64,000 nucleotides of DNA, taken from assembly GCF_964656455.1 (NCBI RefSeq), contig NC_135718.1:127263093-127327092 (forward strand), given 5' to 3'. Source of the stretch: Halichoerus grypus (Eukaryota > Chordata > Mammalia > Carnivora > Phocidae). Below the pieces are notes generated by a model, which saw nothing but the letters and a program-made list of their open reading frames with translations, was not told the DNA's origin and made no database searches. Below are positions 1-13,054 of this stretch, one piece after another (position 1 is the first letter of the stretch; every line of letters begins with the position of its first letter). Position numbers and translations under genes: made by a program.

Positions 1-554
1 CGGTCCCGACCACAGGGACGAGTCACATCGCCAGCAGCGGCCCCGGGGTACCAGGATGGGTTAGGGCTCCTCTTGGCCCTCTGGGGTGGCCTCCGAGATC
101 TCCCTGACAGGAGTCATTGCTGTGGCCTTAGTGTGGCTCCTGGCAGAGGCTCAGCGGTTCCCTCTCCGATCCAGCCGTGGCGCCGCAGAACTCCGGGGAC
201 CCCTGCCTTCTTCCGTGGCGCCCATGGGCAGGGCAGCAGGCCTCGGCACCCCGGCTCCTCCTGAGCCCAGCATGGGCACCTCCCACGGGCACTAACCCTG
301 GGACTTCATACTTGGGGCCACGGGTGCCCGGTTATTCTTCCTCACGGCCTTGGGGATCCCCCCGCCGCCCGGGGCCTCACAACGGCGGCTGCTGTGAGAA
401 GTGTGCCCGCTCAGCTCAGGGAAATGTTTCTAAAGAAGAGGAGAGTGAACATATCAATTAGGAATTGTATTATGGGCTCTTCTGTGTCACCCCCACCCCC
501 ACCCTCCAGGGGGATCATAAGCATCCCCAGCCGAGGCAGTGTGGCTGCTGAGGA

Positions 555-715
555 GGAGGAGGATAGGGGCAGAGCTGGGTTCAAACCTGTGTTCATCCTT
601 TCATGGTTGGGGGCCTCTCTGCATCCTGGTTTCCACATATGGAGATAATTCAACATCCCTCACAGGAGATTAATAATAATATGTGAGAATCAAATGAGAA
701 AAAATATGCCAAAAA
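555..715 (+). repeat. MIR SINE fragment
   Basis: The order agctgggttcaaacc, tttccacatatgga, then gtgagaatcaaatgag follows the MIR consensus. Highly diverged. Confidence 0.5.
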
Positions 716-744
716 ACACCTCCTGGGCCTGGCTTATAAAAAGC

Positions 745-1350
745 GCCCAATGACCCTATGATTTAGCAATTGCACTACTAGCTATTTACCTAAATGACAC
801 AAAAATACGAATTCAAAGGGATTCATGCACCCCGATGTTTATAGCAGCATTCTCTACAGTAGCCAAATTATGGAAAGTGTCATTGATAGATGAATGGATT
901 AAGAAGACATGATGTGTGTATATATATATACACACACACACATATATAATGGAGTATTACTCAGCCATAAAAAAGAATGAAGTCTTGCCATTTGCAACAA
1001 CACAGATGGAGCTAGAGAGTATAACGCTAAGCAAACTAAGTCAGAGAAAGACAAATACCATATGATTTCACTCATGTAGAATTTAAGAAACAAAACAAAT
1101 GAGCAAAGGGGAAAAAAGAGAGAGAGAGGCAAACCAAGAAAGAGACTCTTAACTACAGAGAACGAACTGCTGGTTACCAGAGGGAAGGGGGTGGGGCGAT
1201 GGGGGAAACAGGTGATGGGGATTAAGGAGAGCACTTGTGATGAGCACCTTGCATTGTATGGAAGTGTCGAATTACTATATTGTACACCTGCAACTAGCAT
1301 TAAACTGTATGTTAACTAACTGGAATTTAAATTAAAACTTTAAAAAAGGG
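745..1350 (+). mobile_element. L1 3' end (carnivore L1, 5'-truncated)
   Basis: Contains typical L1 3' sequence: gtttatagcagcattc, gatgaatggattaag, ggagtattactcagcc, gagactcttaactacagag, and the stretch giving tgtatgttaactaactgga before a short A-rich tail. It begins inside the end of ORF2, so it is severely 5'-truncated and not coding. It is one of the younger L1 copies in the window. Confidence 0.85.
915..948. repeat. TG/TA/CA dinucleotide repeat
   Basis: gtgtgta followed by (ta)n, (ca)n and tatata inside the L1 3' end, a usual microsatellite site in carnivore L1s. Confidence 0.9.
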
Positions 1351-2394
1351 GGGACCTGATGATGTCATTTCCTTTGAGAGTGGGGATCAGGTCTTGGGAG
1401 GGATACCTTCCAGGGCCTTCCATCTAAGGGCTCAAAGACTGCTTATTGAACTAGCACAGTGGCCACCACAAGTCCACCAAGGGGGGTAACTCTTTCCTGA
1501 AGGAAGTGAATCCGATTCCGAGAGACTTGGGTGTTGCTGGGACTTTCACAGCCCTCTGCCCAGTGGAGCGGCAACACCAAAGCCTTCTGTGCCCCGTGCC
1601 CGTGGATCCAGGCTGCACCCTCCCACCCCGTCCTGGGCTTCTCCTTGCGGCACTTAACGGAAGTGTCTATTCTCTCACCTCTGTGTGCCCAGAGCCCGGC
1701 CAGCTCCTGGCCTGTAGCAGACGCAGCACAAATGCTCGTTGAATAACCAGCCGGAGGGCTAGGCAGCAAGTTGGGCTTGTCAGGGTTGGGCTCGGTTACA
1801 CTCAGCCTTTCCCAGGCTCTAGGAAGCTGCTACCTCAGAAATAAGTGGCCCGCGTCGAATTTACAACCCTCATCCCATGTGGTTAGGGGATTCAGCCTGA
1901 GTGTCATTTCCTCCAGGAATTCTCTCAGGCCCTGTTCTCCCCACTTGTGTGTGTCCCCAGTGTCCTACAAATGCCATCTTAGCCCCTGTCACACTACTCT
2001 ATCATCGTCCTCCTCATGGAAGATGGAGTGACTGAGCGAGCTGCACCCACACGGGGAGAGATGGGGCAGCAGGAGGTCTTGGACCAGGCCTTTCCATGAG
2101 ACAGAAAGGGGCTAGCTCTCTCCCTGACAGGGGGAGGTTGGTGACTCAGATTCCTGGGGGAGTCTCCTTCTGCACTTTCTCATCTTAGTCCTTAATTGGG
2201 TCCCAACTCTGTCGCCAGCTAGCTCTGCCCTTGCTGAATGAAAACTGGGAACAATGAACAGCGATTCTAAGCGTCATGGAGACTTGCATCTGCTCTCAAG
2301 AGTGGAAGCAAATGCGCCAGACATCAGGACAAATTCACACATCCCTCCCCTGCTCAGCATTTCAGGGCTCCCTGCTGCCTTCGAGGGAAGGTTC

Positions 2395-2745
2395 TAGAAA
2401 ATCTCTTTCCAACAGTCTCTCAGCTCCATCAGGACCAGTCTCCTCCTGTCACTCTCTGCTCACTCCTGACCTCTCTCCTTGGCTTCTACTGACAGGCCTT
2501 GGGACCCTTTTCATAGCTTTCTTGATTTTCCCCATTCCTGCCAACCTTTGAGGGAGCTCCCGCCCATGCTGACTGCCTGAGCTCGGCAGCTCCCAGCAGG
2601 GACTCTCAGGGTTGTGCCTTCTGAGTCTTCAGCCAGACCGTAAGCCACCAGAGGGCAGGGGCTTGGCCCTTCATTCTTAGCTAATGCTCTCTGCCCCTTG
2701 CCCAGTGTTCGGTACATAACACTGCTGAAAATTATTTGCTAGCAG
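2395..2745 (+). repeat. L2 LINE 3' fragment (old)
   Basis: Reads like an L2 3' UTR: a pyrimidine-rich stretch, then accagagggcaggggcttgg, then tgcccagtgttcggtacata. Diverged. Confidence 0.45.
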
Positions 2746-3274
2746 TGCCCTGTTTTGGTAAAAACATGAGATCCAGACTGTACCCTCCCACGTGACCCCT
2801 GTCTATTCAAATTTGATTTAATTATTCAAATTTAATTTGATAGAGGTCAGAAATTTATTTATATCTAGTGACAATTTTACAAATATAGCTTAATATCTAT
2901 TTGTGTTGACTCAATATTCAATACTTATTTACGTTCCAGACATACTGTTTCCATTTTTTTCATAAAACCATTCAGACAAGTGACAAACAAGAAAGCTCCC
3001 AGCCTTACGGCCCCTGAGGCACTTCTCTCTACCGTCAGGAAAGAGCTCGTAACCTGGCCGGGAGCCCAGGTGAGGACACACCCGCCACTGCATTGTGTTC
3101 TTCTTCTTCTGCCATCGAACCCCCCACCCCAGACCAGAAGCCGAGGACACAGTGTGGTAGGTTATCCCCGAGAGGCAGGAGAACCGTTCACTCAGCACTT
3201 ATTTACTGGGGCCCTTGTGTACACGAGGGGTCGCTCTGGGCGCTGGGATAGAGCGGTGAACAAAACACCGTAGT

Positions 3275-3485
3275 GAAATAACAGTAATGATAATTCTAGC
3301 TGTTATTTATTATTTGTGATGTGCGAGGCACTGTGTTACGTGCTTTCCATGGACCGTCCCATTTAACTCCTACACCATTCTTGTGAGGTCAGTGCTAAGA
3401 TCACCCAGTTTTAAAGGTGAGGAACCTGAGGCTCATAAAGGTTAAGGTACTGGTCCAAGTTTCCACAGTTGGTAATTTCATAAAC
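3275..3485 (-). repeat. MIR SINE
   Basis: Reverse MIR: gttatttattatttgtgatg, ggcactgtgttacgtgcttt, then gaggaacctgaggctcat. Nearly full core. Confidence 0.75.
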
Positions 3486-4373
3486 TAACAAATCTAAATG
3501 ACCATACCCTTCTTCACCCCTCTCCCAGGATGTCTCCCCACGGCTTCACATTTGAACCAAAAGATCAGAGGAGCTTGTTTTGACCTAACACAAGTATCTT
3601 ATTAAATTATGATTCCTGTTGGAGGGGATGTCCCCCTGCAGATCCGAGTAATCGTGCTGTGATTGAGCATCTGCTCTGGTGACAGAGGTTCCACAGGTCA
3701 CCTTGGTCAACCTTGGGAAGGGAGCGCCCCCTTGAGGATATTCTCAGGAGGGTGGCCGTGGAGCTCTGCTGGTGGAAAGGCAGGTAACTGGGATGTAATC
3801 AGACTGAGTCAAGCCCCAGGAGCTGTACCCCAGGGAACCTGATAAAGAGCCCCCTTGCCTGAGCTCAGACACCCTGCATAGTGGGATGGTGCACACTCAA
3901 TGATCTGCAGCCTGGTCAGGATCTGGTCAGCAGCCAAGAACTGCTAACCCTTCCGCTCAGGCCGCCGGACTGGGCAGAACCATTTGCTAACAGTGCCACC
4001 GTGTGGCGAAGACAAGCAATGGCAGTAGCTGATCGATGAAATTCCAGGTCAGGATCTCCTGACTGTGGAAGTTTTAACCAACTTCCTGTTATGACTCCCT
4101 TTGGGAACTGTGTTTCCAGATCTTTTGGAAATCTAGGGGGACAGGAAGACGCTCCCCAATGAAGAGTCACTCAGTCTTCTGTTAACATGCACGAATTCTC
4201 TTCCTGAGTTTGTGGATCAATTCGCATCCCTTAAACTTTCATTATATACAGATACATAAAGTACGTATAATCAAGCATATTTTGTGATTTGTTTTGAACA
4301 GAAATTAGCACATTGTGTTAGTATTAGGCAACTCACTAGAGAGAAGTGTGGTTCAGAAGTCAGTGTAGGAAAT

Positions 4374-4430
4374 CCCCCCACCCCCACCCCCACCCCCTCA
4401 CCTCCCCCACCACGCCCCCCATTCCCGCAC
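4374..4430. repeat. C-rich low-complexity tract
   Basis: Repeated acccccacccccac units, then cctcccccaccacgcccccc. The minus strand has several G-runs and could fold as a G-quadruplex. Confidence 0.85.
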
Positions 4431-5611
4431 AGCTTAGCAGTGGTGGTGACTATTGACTGGGTCAAGTTCAACCAACCCATAGCCTGCTTTAAGTAGCCAC
4501 AAAATAGCACCCATGGGCAACACTGTCCGTGTTTCAAAGGGGCCCTGGCTCCTCTCTGGGACTGAGGGCATTCCTTGCCTGTGGCATTCCCCCCCCCCAC
4601 AGTTCTGCCCCACTCCAGTTTAATTTCACCCTGGCATGGCAGAGCAGATGTGCTTGGCGAGAGGCCACCTGATATTCTTCCATGAAGCTCACTTCATGAC
4701 GCAAGACACTGAGCTTCCCCTTTTAGGACCTCGATATGTTCACACCATACAGCTGCTTTGTTAAGGGCCGACTGTCATCAAGTTATTATACAAAGGACTC
4801 CATCACCCCCAATCCAACTTGTAACAGAGAGAGTCAGTTGCCAGAGGGGGTGTCCTGGGCTTCCTCCCCAAAGCCTTGCTCTTCCTAATTGTGCAGCATG
4901 TAGCATTAGCCCCACCAGTCTTAGCTACTTGTCACAACCCCCCGGGATGGCACATTATTATAACTCCTTGCTGATGGTGTCGTGAGCACTGCCTGCCGAC
5001 CCCTGTCCCAGCCCTGCCCCAAGTGTCCAGTGGCTACTCAGCCCCATCTCCCCACTTTGCCTCCCGCTGTACTCTTGGTGGCCCACGGGCAGCCAGCGGG
5101 CGCTCTCCCCAGAGCACCTCCTGACACCGCTTCCCGACCAGGTTGTCAACTGGAAGCGAAAGAATGCCTGTCTTATACTTCTAAGACAATAGTATGTGCT
5201 CAATAAATGTTTGTTGATTGACACTGGGAATCCCTGGGGAGGGCTGAACCATCATTTATCAAACAAAGGGAGATGTGAACTTCCAAAAGGCTGGACCACT
5301 TAAGGAGCAGGTAACCTACTTTTCTACCTTTGTAGCTTCTCTCACTGTCTTCACTGGGACTGGAGCCAGAGTGGGGAGTCTGAGGTCAGAAACTGGCTGG
5401 ACATGGAACGCATGGCTTCAGCAGTGGGTTTGGGGGAAGTGAGTTCATGGTCCTCTGCTTCTCCTAACACTCTGAGAGATTCCTGCAGTTGACAGATCCA
5501 AGATGGTGCTTTTCAACACCTGAATCGAGACTTCTTCCAGAGCCCTGCCACCCCCTGCTGCCAAAACCTGGGAGGATTTATAAGGAAAGCAAGCACTCAA
5601 AATGACAGAGT

Positions 5612-5721
5612 GGGGGGCCTGGCTGACTCAGTCGGTGGAGCATGCAACTCCTGATCTCAGGGTCGTGAGTTTGAGCCCCACACTGGGTGTAGAGATTAGT
5701 TAATTAAAAAAAATGTTTTTA
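5612..5721 (+). mobile_element. Old SINEC copy (tRNA-Lys SINE)
   Basis: ggcctggctgactcagtcgg, then gatctcagggtcgtgagttt, then ccacactgggtgtagagatt and an A-rich tail. It lacks the long pyrimidine block of the younger copies, as in the older carnivore SINEC group. Confidence 0.85.
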
Positions 5722-6614
5722 AGGACAGAACTCATTGGCTTTGTGCTGTCGTCTTGCACATCCCCCGGCCTCTAGCAAGGTGGTCAATAAAACTTTTCCC
5801 CAAAAGCTCCATGGTCAAATACCTGGAGAAATGCAGCCCCCTTTATTCCCTTTCCAGGAGATTCACAGAGTCCATTAGCATCCCAGAGAAAGCCCTGCAG
5901 TAAAGAAAGCTGTTTTTGGTTAACTCAGAAATTCCCAAATGGACCTCAGAACACTTCTTTTTCCCTCAAGCCTGCTAACATCAAATAGAATACATTTCAG
6001 GGAATTGTACTTTAAATCTCCAGGATAAATATGTACTTTGTCTTTTTTAAGTAAGAAATGTCACAACCTTCCTTGGGAGTCTGTCTTATAGCCTCTAACT
6101 CTTTCTAGAAGGATAACCTCACCACTCCCACCATATTCATATGCAACACCCCCAAATATATGTATAACATACATAATCATTTCAGAATCTCAATGATATG
6201 ACACTGGATCTGACCAAGGAGAAGGGGCAGCCAGGCCCAGTGACCACACGCCCACACTGTGCCTTTGGAAGGTTAGAAACTGCCTTGTCCTCTGGGCAGA
6301 AGCAGAGCTTGTGCAGGCTGATTTCAGCCCCTCTGCCCCCACCCCTGCACGGGACGAGGCAGCACTGCAGTGGCCTCAGCCCCAGAGCTGCCTAGCCTCC
6401 CACGGCCCGCCACGCCATCCTTCCTGCCTCAGGTTCTGGAAAGCTCTGGTTGCTCCTGAGCAACCTGTGTGCACCACTTCCAGCGAGAGAACAGCACTGC
6501 AGACCTTTGGCGTGGGCTGACGGAGACCTGTGCTCAAGCATGGTGTCACCCCGCTGAGCATCTCCAAGGAGAGGAAAGGAGTGGGGAAAGGAAGCCTGAT
6601 GGGGATTAGGTGCC

Positions 6615-6760
6615 TTCTGATGTCGGATACTTTGCTTGCTGCTCTGCTCTCCCTGGCTTGTGTGACCCTCACCCGCTCACACTTCTACTTCCAGAAGAGG
6701 AAACGGAGGCTCAGAGAGGTGAAGAGAGCTGCTCAGTGTCACACAGCTTGGGTGCCATTT
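6615..6760 (-). repeat. MIR SINE fragment
   Basis: gaggaaacggaggctcagag followed by a cacacagctt block, the reverse MIR core. Confidence 0.5.
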
Positions 6761-6924
6761 ACCAGAGTTGGGTCAGGTTGCTACAGCATGTGTCCTACTG
6801 TCTGTCAATTCACCCACCGAACACCTCCTGAGCTCCTTCCAGGAAGCTGCTGTGGGATGGGGCCCAGCACAGGACAGCCGCAACTGCTGTCCCCAGTTTG
6901 GCAGAGGAAGGAAAGACTGCATGT

Positions 6925-7135
6925 TGGTAACAGTGCCCATCCATACCTAGCGCTCTCCTATGTGCCAGACACGGTTCTCAGTGTGCTCTCCTCACAGCCC
7001 CAGGAGGCCAGCACGGACAGTATCCTGTGTTACGGGCGAGGACGAGAAGGCTCAGAGAGGTTAAGCGTCTTGCCCAAGGTAACACAGCTGTACAGGACAG
7101 AGCTGAGATTCATATCCAGGTATTTGGGCTCCTGA
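6925..7135 (-). repeat. MIR SINE
   Basis: Reverse MIR: ctatgtgccagacacggt, then gctcagagaggttaagcg, cttgcccaaggtaacaca. It explains the long chance open frame here. Confidence 0.7.
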
Positions 7136-7699
7136 GTAAGCACCACTCACCATAGTACTTATAGGGAGAAATCCCACCAGAGACGCAAAAGCAAACAGAG
7201 TTGAGAGGAGAAGGTAAAGACAGCCAGCACGACGTGAAGGAAAATCACTGTGCTACTCTCTCAGCTCAGCTCCTGACTTCCCAGAACTGGGACGTGGGGG
7301 CAGGAACGTATGCCTGATCTGTTTGGTGATCAAATGGGTAAGCTTGTAAAATCACTCTGTGAACTACAAAGTTCCAGACAAATGGAAAAGGATTTTAATT
7401 ATTAATTATGTGATTGCCATTTTAAAAGAAGCGGCCACCAATCGGGTGCCATCTCTCTCTACATGTTGGAAGGGTGAGAGCTAAGGGGTCGGGAAGATTC
7501 TCAAATATCCTTTCAAGCCTGCGATGAACATTCTTGCATTTACCACCAAGGGACCCGCTAGATCTACCTTCAGAAACAGTGACCTGCTGGCTCAGGAGCC
7601 ATTGAGAGCTTGGAATTCAGAGCACGGCTGGACAATAGCTAACTTATAAGATTTCCTCCATCTTGGCCACTATGGTAAATGACACAGATAGGTGTGCTT

Positions 7700-7734
7700 G
7701 CACACACACACACACACACACGCACGCACGCACG
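7700..7734. repeat. CA microsatellite
   Basis: Uninterrupted (ca)n passing into (cgca)n. Confidence 0.95.
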
Positions 7735-7870
7735 GCCAGTGATTTAATCCTCACTACAAGGTAGGTACTCTTATTATCCTTATGTTGCAGATAGGAAACT
7801 GAAGCACAGAGAGGTAAGGTAACTTTCCTAAGGTCACACAGCTGATAAATATTAAACTTGGCACTTAAGA
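7735..7870 (-). repeat. MIR SINE
   Basis: Reverse MIR: taggaaactgaagcacagag, ggtaactttcctaaggtc, acacagctgataaata. Confidence 0.7.
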
Positions 7871-7874
7871 GAAA

Positions 7875-9960
7875 CTGGCATACACCTTGAGACTGGCTAG
7901 GCATCATCCTTTTGTCCGGGGGTGTCATTTTTAACAGCCTAAGAGAATGAGTAAAACGAAATTCAAAAGAAGAAAGACCATTCCAGTCATTGCTCTGTCT
8001 ACCCACACTCCCACCCTTGTCCCCTGCTGTCAGTGACACCCAAAACGGGGAGGAAAGACGCTACAGTCTAGAAGCCAGGACATCTGGAGTCCTCTGGATC
8101 CAAAGCTACCAATAAGTACTAATGTGACTTGGTGGACAAATCTTACCATCAGACAAAACTGCTCCTTCCCTAGCCTTCAGAGAGGGTGTGAGTAGAAAGA
8201 GCTCAAAGGAGCCCAACAACCTCATGGTGGGGGTAGGGGTGGTGTTAGGGTTGCAGGAGGGCAGGTGCAGAATGAAAGGCAAAGGGAAGGGACCCTGGTC
8301 AAAATTTTGAGGGGAGCCCGGTGTTTAAGCTGATTCCCCTGGCTGAAGGAATACCAACTGCTTCCAAATGCAAGTTACTCTGATTCCTGCTCGGACCATT
8401 ACCTAATTTCAAAGACAAAAACAAGGAAGGAAAATCATCCTATGGATGCCTTAAAGGCGTGGGGAGCATCAACCAGGCAATTCTGCAGGAAAGCTCGGAC
8501 CGAGAAACTGGAGCTGGGCCTGAGCTTCCCCCAATGGGGAACAGTCGGTTGCAGGCTAGGCACACGGGCCGAGAGGGCACCATGGAAGATGCCCCCGAGG
8601 GTGCTGCTCTCCAGAACCACCCCCTCAGCCATGAGCGTGGCAGTGGCCTCCCTGGGCCTCCTGCCCTGGGCCCAGCACCCACCTCAGGCAGAGACCTGGG
8701 CTTTAGGGCCCATATCATTGCCGACTCAGGGAACAGAGGAAAAAGAGACTCTCACCCCCTCTGCCACAGAAGAAAGTTGCCCTCGTAGGCGATGGCTATT
8801 TCATGGGTAAAAAGTCCCTTTGGGTCCCCGAACAAAAGTCTGAGATTCCAACCTGAGGCCCCTCCCAGCCAACTGTGCCTTGGGATCCTGGCTTTGCCAC
8901 TTCCCAGCTCGAGCAGCCCGAGCCACCCTGTTTTATTTTCTCTTCTGTAGGTGAGGGACAGTGGTGGCACTCACTCCCTAGGGTCACTGTGCAGGTCCCA
9001 GAGGCCCTGGGTGAGAGCATCGTTGGGTGCCGCCGGACTGGCCAGCTGCTGCCACTGTGGGTGGGAACTGCTCTCCAGGCTCTGGTCCCGCCCCTGCAAA
9101 TCCTCCAGATGCACGGAACCAGTTTATCCCCTAAAACGTTACTTCGATTGTGTTGCCCCCCGCCTAGACAATTTATAACTCTTACAAGCGTACACCCTCT
9201 TGCCCGGCACTGAAGGTCCTCAGCGGTATGCCGTCCTCCTCATCCTCCGATCTTCTGTCTCAGCACATCACCAAATCAGCCCTCGCCTCCAGTATGACCC
9301 ATTTTGCCACACCAGCTACCTTCTCCCCACGACGCCCAGGTCACTCCCCTCCTGAAGCTTCAGCCCCTGCCTTTCTACCCATCCAAACTCAACTCCTCCT
9401 CTGGAACCAGTTGGAGTCTGTCCTTGTCTGTGGAGACTTCTCTGCCCCTCCCATTCTGTTCTATTCTTTCTCTTTCTCCCCTGAATCCTAAAGCCCTTGC
9501 ATGTTGGTCCCTCACTGGCCATCATAGGCTTGGGGACCTCTCTCTCTGCTTGCTGATGACCTTGCTGATGACCTTGCTACAGGTTTGCATCTTGGTCTCT
9601 CAAGGAGCAAGGCAGGATGGTGTCTCATGAACCTCAGCATCCTGCAGGGCCAGTGCTGCTCCTGACACCGGGAGATGCCCCAGAAGGAGCCTAAATGTGG
9701 AGGGGCGATTCAGCGGCCAAGCGCATGGTCATATGTGAGCGCCGCCCACGTGATCCACAGAGCATTGCGGGGACGCAGGCGCTCACGAGCCACATCTAGT
9801 GTGTCTCGCGGGGGGTGGAGCAGCTATACAGACCTTCCGCGCCTGAAAATACAGGACTTTTCAGTCCAAACTGCTTCCTCTGGCAGCAGGATAAAAAGCA
9901 CAGGAACCGAAGGGAGGAAAGACAGTGTTTTAACGAGGACAGAATCTTGGCTCACTTCAC
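7875..9960. other. Intergenic stretch without a recognised gene
   Basis: GC-rich, mostly non-repetitive sequence. 9180-9500 resembles worn L2 (ctcccctcctgaagcttcag). There is a 12-base tandem duplication (tgctgatgacct) at about 9551-9577. Overlapping open frames around 8430-9020 share no codon pattern or splice context that supports a gene. Confidence 0.5.
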
Positions 9961-9964
9961 AGGG

Positions 9965-10085
9965 AAGGGGTCTGCAATTTATTGGGCACCTACCATGTGC
10001 TAGCAACGTATTTAATCCCCTTGTGCTAACTTTTCTTCCCTGTGTTGCAGACGGGGAAACTGAGGCTCGGAGAGCTTCAGTGAGA
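9965..10085 (-). repeat. MIR SINE
   Basis: ttgggcacctaccatgtgct, then cagacggggaaactgaggct: reverse MIR. Confidence 0.65.
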
Positions 10086-10124
10086 CCACGTTTCTAGGAA
10101 ATAGCAGGATTAAAAAAAAAAAAC

Positions 10125-10345
10125 TTATGTAGAACTTACTCTGTGCTAAGCACTGGTCTAAGCACTTCTCTCGTTTGATTCTCACAGCAGCGCTGTGAGG
10201 TAGATATTACTGACCCATTTCACAGGTGATGGGACAGAGACCCAGATAAGCAAATGGCCTGTGGTCACACAGCTACTAAGTGATGGAGCTGGGATTTGAC
10301 CCAGACCGTCTGCTCCAGAGGCCGTGCCCCTAGCCACTGCCCTGT
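10125..10345 (-). repeat. MIR SINE
   Basis: Well-kept reverse MIR: gaacttactctgtgctaagc, tctcacagcagcgctgtgag, cacacagctactaagtgatg, then ccgtgcccctagccactg. Confidence 0.8.
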
Positions 10346-10349
10346 ACCA

Positions 10350-11920
10350 CCTCCAGCCTGCTCCCACGTTCAGGCACAGGCTCAAGCTCTCCCCTGTCCA
10401 GACCCTTCCCATTTTAGCTGCTTTCCAGGAGACATTACCCCCAGCTGATTTCCACCCAGAAAAGCCATGCTTTAGTCTCTGGACACTGGCAGGCATCAGG
10501 CATTGGGCTAAACCCAGTAGCAATGGACTCTCCCAAGATCAAGTCCACGGAAAAATTCCCAGTTGGTGGCAAAGCCCCTGGCAGCACAGCTAATCTCGCC
10601 TTGCTCCCCTCAGAGATGGGTGCTGTTACGCCAGCCAGCAGGTGGCTCAGCTCTGCTTTCCTTTCCTTTGGGGAGGAAAGCCATCGGGGGTGACTAAGCC
10701 CTGAGTAAACTGTTCCCAGCCTCACTCCCCCAGGCCGGGTGGGGCCGGCACTGTTTCGGCACAAAACTCAGCCCCATCCCTCAGCCCCGACCTTTGCACA
10801 GTTACCTCTCCGGGGAGCACTCCGTCAGCACGGCTGCTGTCGCTCCCAGGGATCTGTGGCTCGCGGGCCTTCAGGGGGACAGAGGGATCTCCGGGGCTGC
10901 CCCCCTGCCCTGCGGTGCCGTCGGCAGCCTCTGGGCCGGCTTCCCTGCCACAGCATCAGGAGCCAGGTACACTTTCCTGATTAAGCTTCAAACGGCGACA
11001 CACCCAGAAGGGGAGGGAGGAGGGCGGTGGGGGTGGGGGGCCCCTCTGATCTGGGATCCACTCCCAAGGAGGAGAGAGGGCCACTCTTGGCCTCCTGTGA
11101 TTGGCTGCACTGTGTCCAAGCAAGACAAATGCAGCTCCAGCTGGAGCCAAGGGCGAGTGGAGATGCTGTCGTCTCAGGGTCCTGCCCAGCTGAGGGCCAA
11201 GGGCGCGGGAGGGTGGGCGGGGGTGGGGGGGAACGGCACACCTGGCCCAGGCTGGCCAGGAGGCTCCAAGCCTCTAAAATGGAAATTGGTTTGGAATTAG
11301 AGCTTAGGAAATGCCTCCTGAGTGTGCAGGGCGCAAAGCCCAGGAAGGCGCAGAGAGTCTCTTCTCGTGGGGGCGGTCCTTATGCTTAGGGGAAGACAAC
11401 CCTCTCTCTGGAGTGGCTTTATGACCCCAGTTTGGGTGTTGGGAGCTGTTGTGATCACTGGGCACTCCTGGGGGTGAATGGGGCACTCAGCGGGGTGCAG
11501 TGGCCCTCCAGGGACACGGTTCCAGGGCTGGGCTTACTTGCACTGCCGGGCTGGGGGCTGCCGTGTGCCACTGGGGACTACCGGGCCGCAGAAGGCTATT
11601 CCACAAAACTGCCTCGTGCCAGAGCTGGAGGGGCCCCTTGGAGGCCGCCCAGGCCACGGAAACTGGCACCCAGAGAGGCAGGGCTTGCCCTAGCACACAG
11701 CCAGCTAGTTTAGCCTTCTGCAAAGCAAGAGCCCAGCTCCGGCCAAGCTTACTGACTTAGACGAGGTAGAGGCGTGGAGACCTGTGTTCTAGCCTCTGCC
11801 TCGTCACCCTCACCTCTGCGGTGAATCCCATACTGTTTCCTTGCACGAAGTGCCTGGGGAGCCCACGGGAGCCCTCTCAGCAGCAGGGGAAGACACTCCT
11901 TTCCCTCAAGTGGTTACAAA
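10350..11920. other. GC-rich intergenic stretch, no gene recognised
   Basis: Contains G-rich blocks (11000-11040, 11205-11235) able to form quadruplexes. Many overlapping frames, none with coding signals. Confidence 0.5.
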
Positions 11921-11924
11921 CTAC

Positions 11925-12155
11925 ACCACGGAGCACTTACTACTCGTCAGGCCCTGTTCCGCTCACACGTGCACACCGACCCCTTCCAATACCCCGCGAG
12001 ATAAGCTAATATTCCCACTTCTCGGTCGAAGAAACGAAGACAGATTCATTTGCCCAAGTTCATAGGGCTTGGAAGAGGCAGCGCGGGGACTGGGCCCTGG
12101 GCGGCCTGGCTCCCGTGTCTATGCCCCTGACCACTGCGCTATAGTGTCCTTTGGT
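11925..12155 (-). repeat. MIR SINE
   Basis: gagcacttactactcgtcag, then tcggtcgaagaaacgaagac, and ctgaccactgcgctata at the tRNA-derived end. Confidence 0.65.
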
Positions 12156-12624
12156 GGGTCCCAGGTCGAGGGTTTCGGGGCGTGGGTCCCCTTGGTGCCT
12201 GCTCTGAGCTCCCCTGGCCCTGCTACACCAGTAGAAGCTAGAGAAGACCCTCCTTCGCTACTGACTGGCACCCCCCTTCAACCAGGGGGAGACTGAAATC
12301 TAGGGAGATTGGGTGGCCTGCAGATGGCAGGTCTGAAGGTACTTGAGAGAGCGACCACTTCAGGGGTCCCAAACCAGCATCATCAGCACCCAGCCTCTTC
12401 CAAATTTCTGCCATTTGTACTGACTGTTTCACTAATATTTTCTTCATATGCACTCGCGTCCCCCCTTCTCACTTGTACCTAGCACCAGTTTCCTCGAAAT
12501 CATGAAATTTATGTGCTGATTGCGTTTTTTTCCTAATACTCATTAAAATAATTACATAACTACTAGAATGAAAAGTACTCTTTGGGGAACCCCTACAATC
12601 ACCACGCTCACATGAACTGCTCTT

Positions 12625-12790
12625 TGGGTAACAATGGGCTGGGTGTCCTCATTCTATCCGGAGACGCTCAGGCTCAGACAGGAGGCCTGCTGTTTGAGGT
12701 CACCCAGCAAGGAGCAGCAGAGCCAGGGCGGGACCAGAGCTCCTGACTCCCAGCCTGAAGCCCTGCCCTCCGTGTCCACCCCGATGCAGT
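12625..12790 (-). repeat. MIR SINE fragment
   Basis: aggctcagacaggagg, gaggtcacccagcaagga, gggaccagagctcctgac: reverse MIR core and 5' part. Confidence 0.6.
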
Positions 12791-13054
12791 AATCAGAGGA
12801 GCGGGGGCGCACAGGGTCGGCCTGCCTCTGGCCTTGACTCCGAGCTCAGCTCAAAGCCTAGGGAGCAGAGATGTCACTGGGCAAGAGAGCCACCAAATAA
12901 TCACCCCCAGGGAGTTCTGAGCAGAACTTCAAGAGTGGGATTTAGCTGAGGAGGTCAGGGTTTCCTGGAGCCCTGGGGGCCCCCATCATGCCAAGTAGGA
13001 ATTCCCTGTTGAATCTACAGAGCCTTGACTGGATGGGTAGGTTATGCTGTACTA

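Noticed and set aside
5612..5721. Canid (dog-type) origin of the window
   Set aside because: The younger SINEs lack the canid ggatccctgggtggcgcag opening and carry an arctoid-type tail; the old short copies are shared among carnivorans and do not discriminate.
6530..7135. 201-residue open frame, plus strand
   Set aside because: It runs through two reverse MIR copies; no domain, no splice context.
9551..9577. CRISPR-like or functional tandem array
   Set aside because: Just two copies of a 12-base unit; a chance slippage duplication. No CRISPR array occurs in this eukaryotic window.
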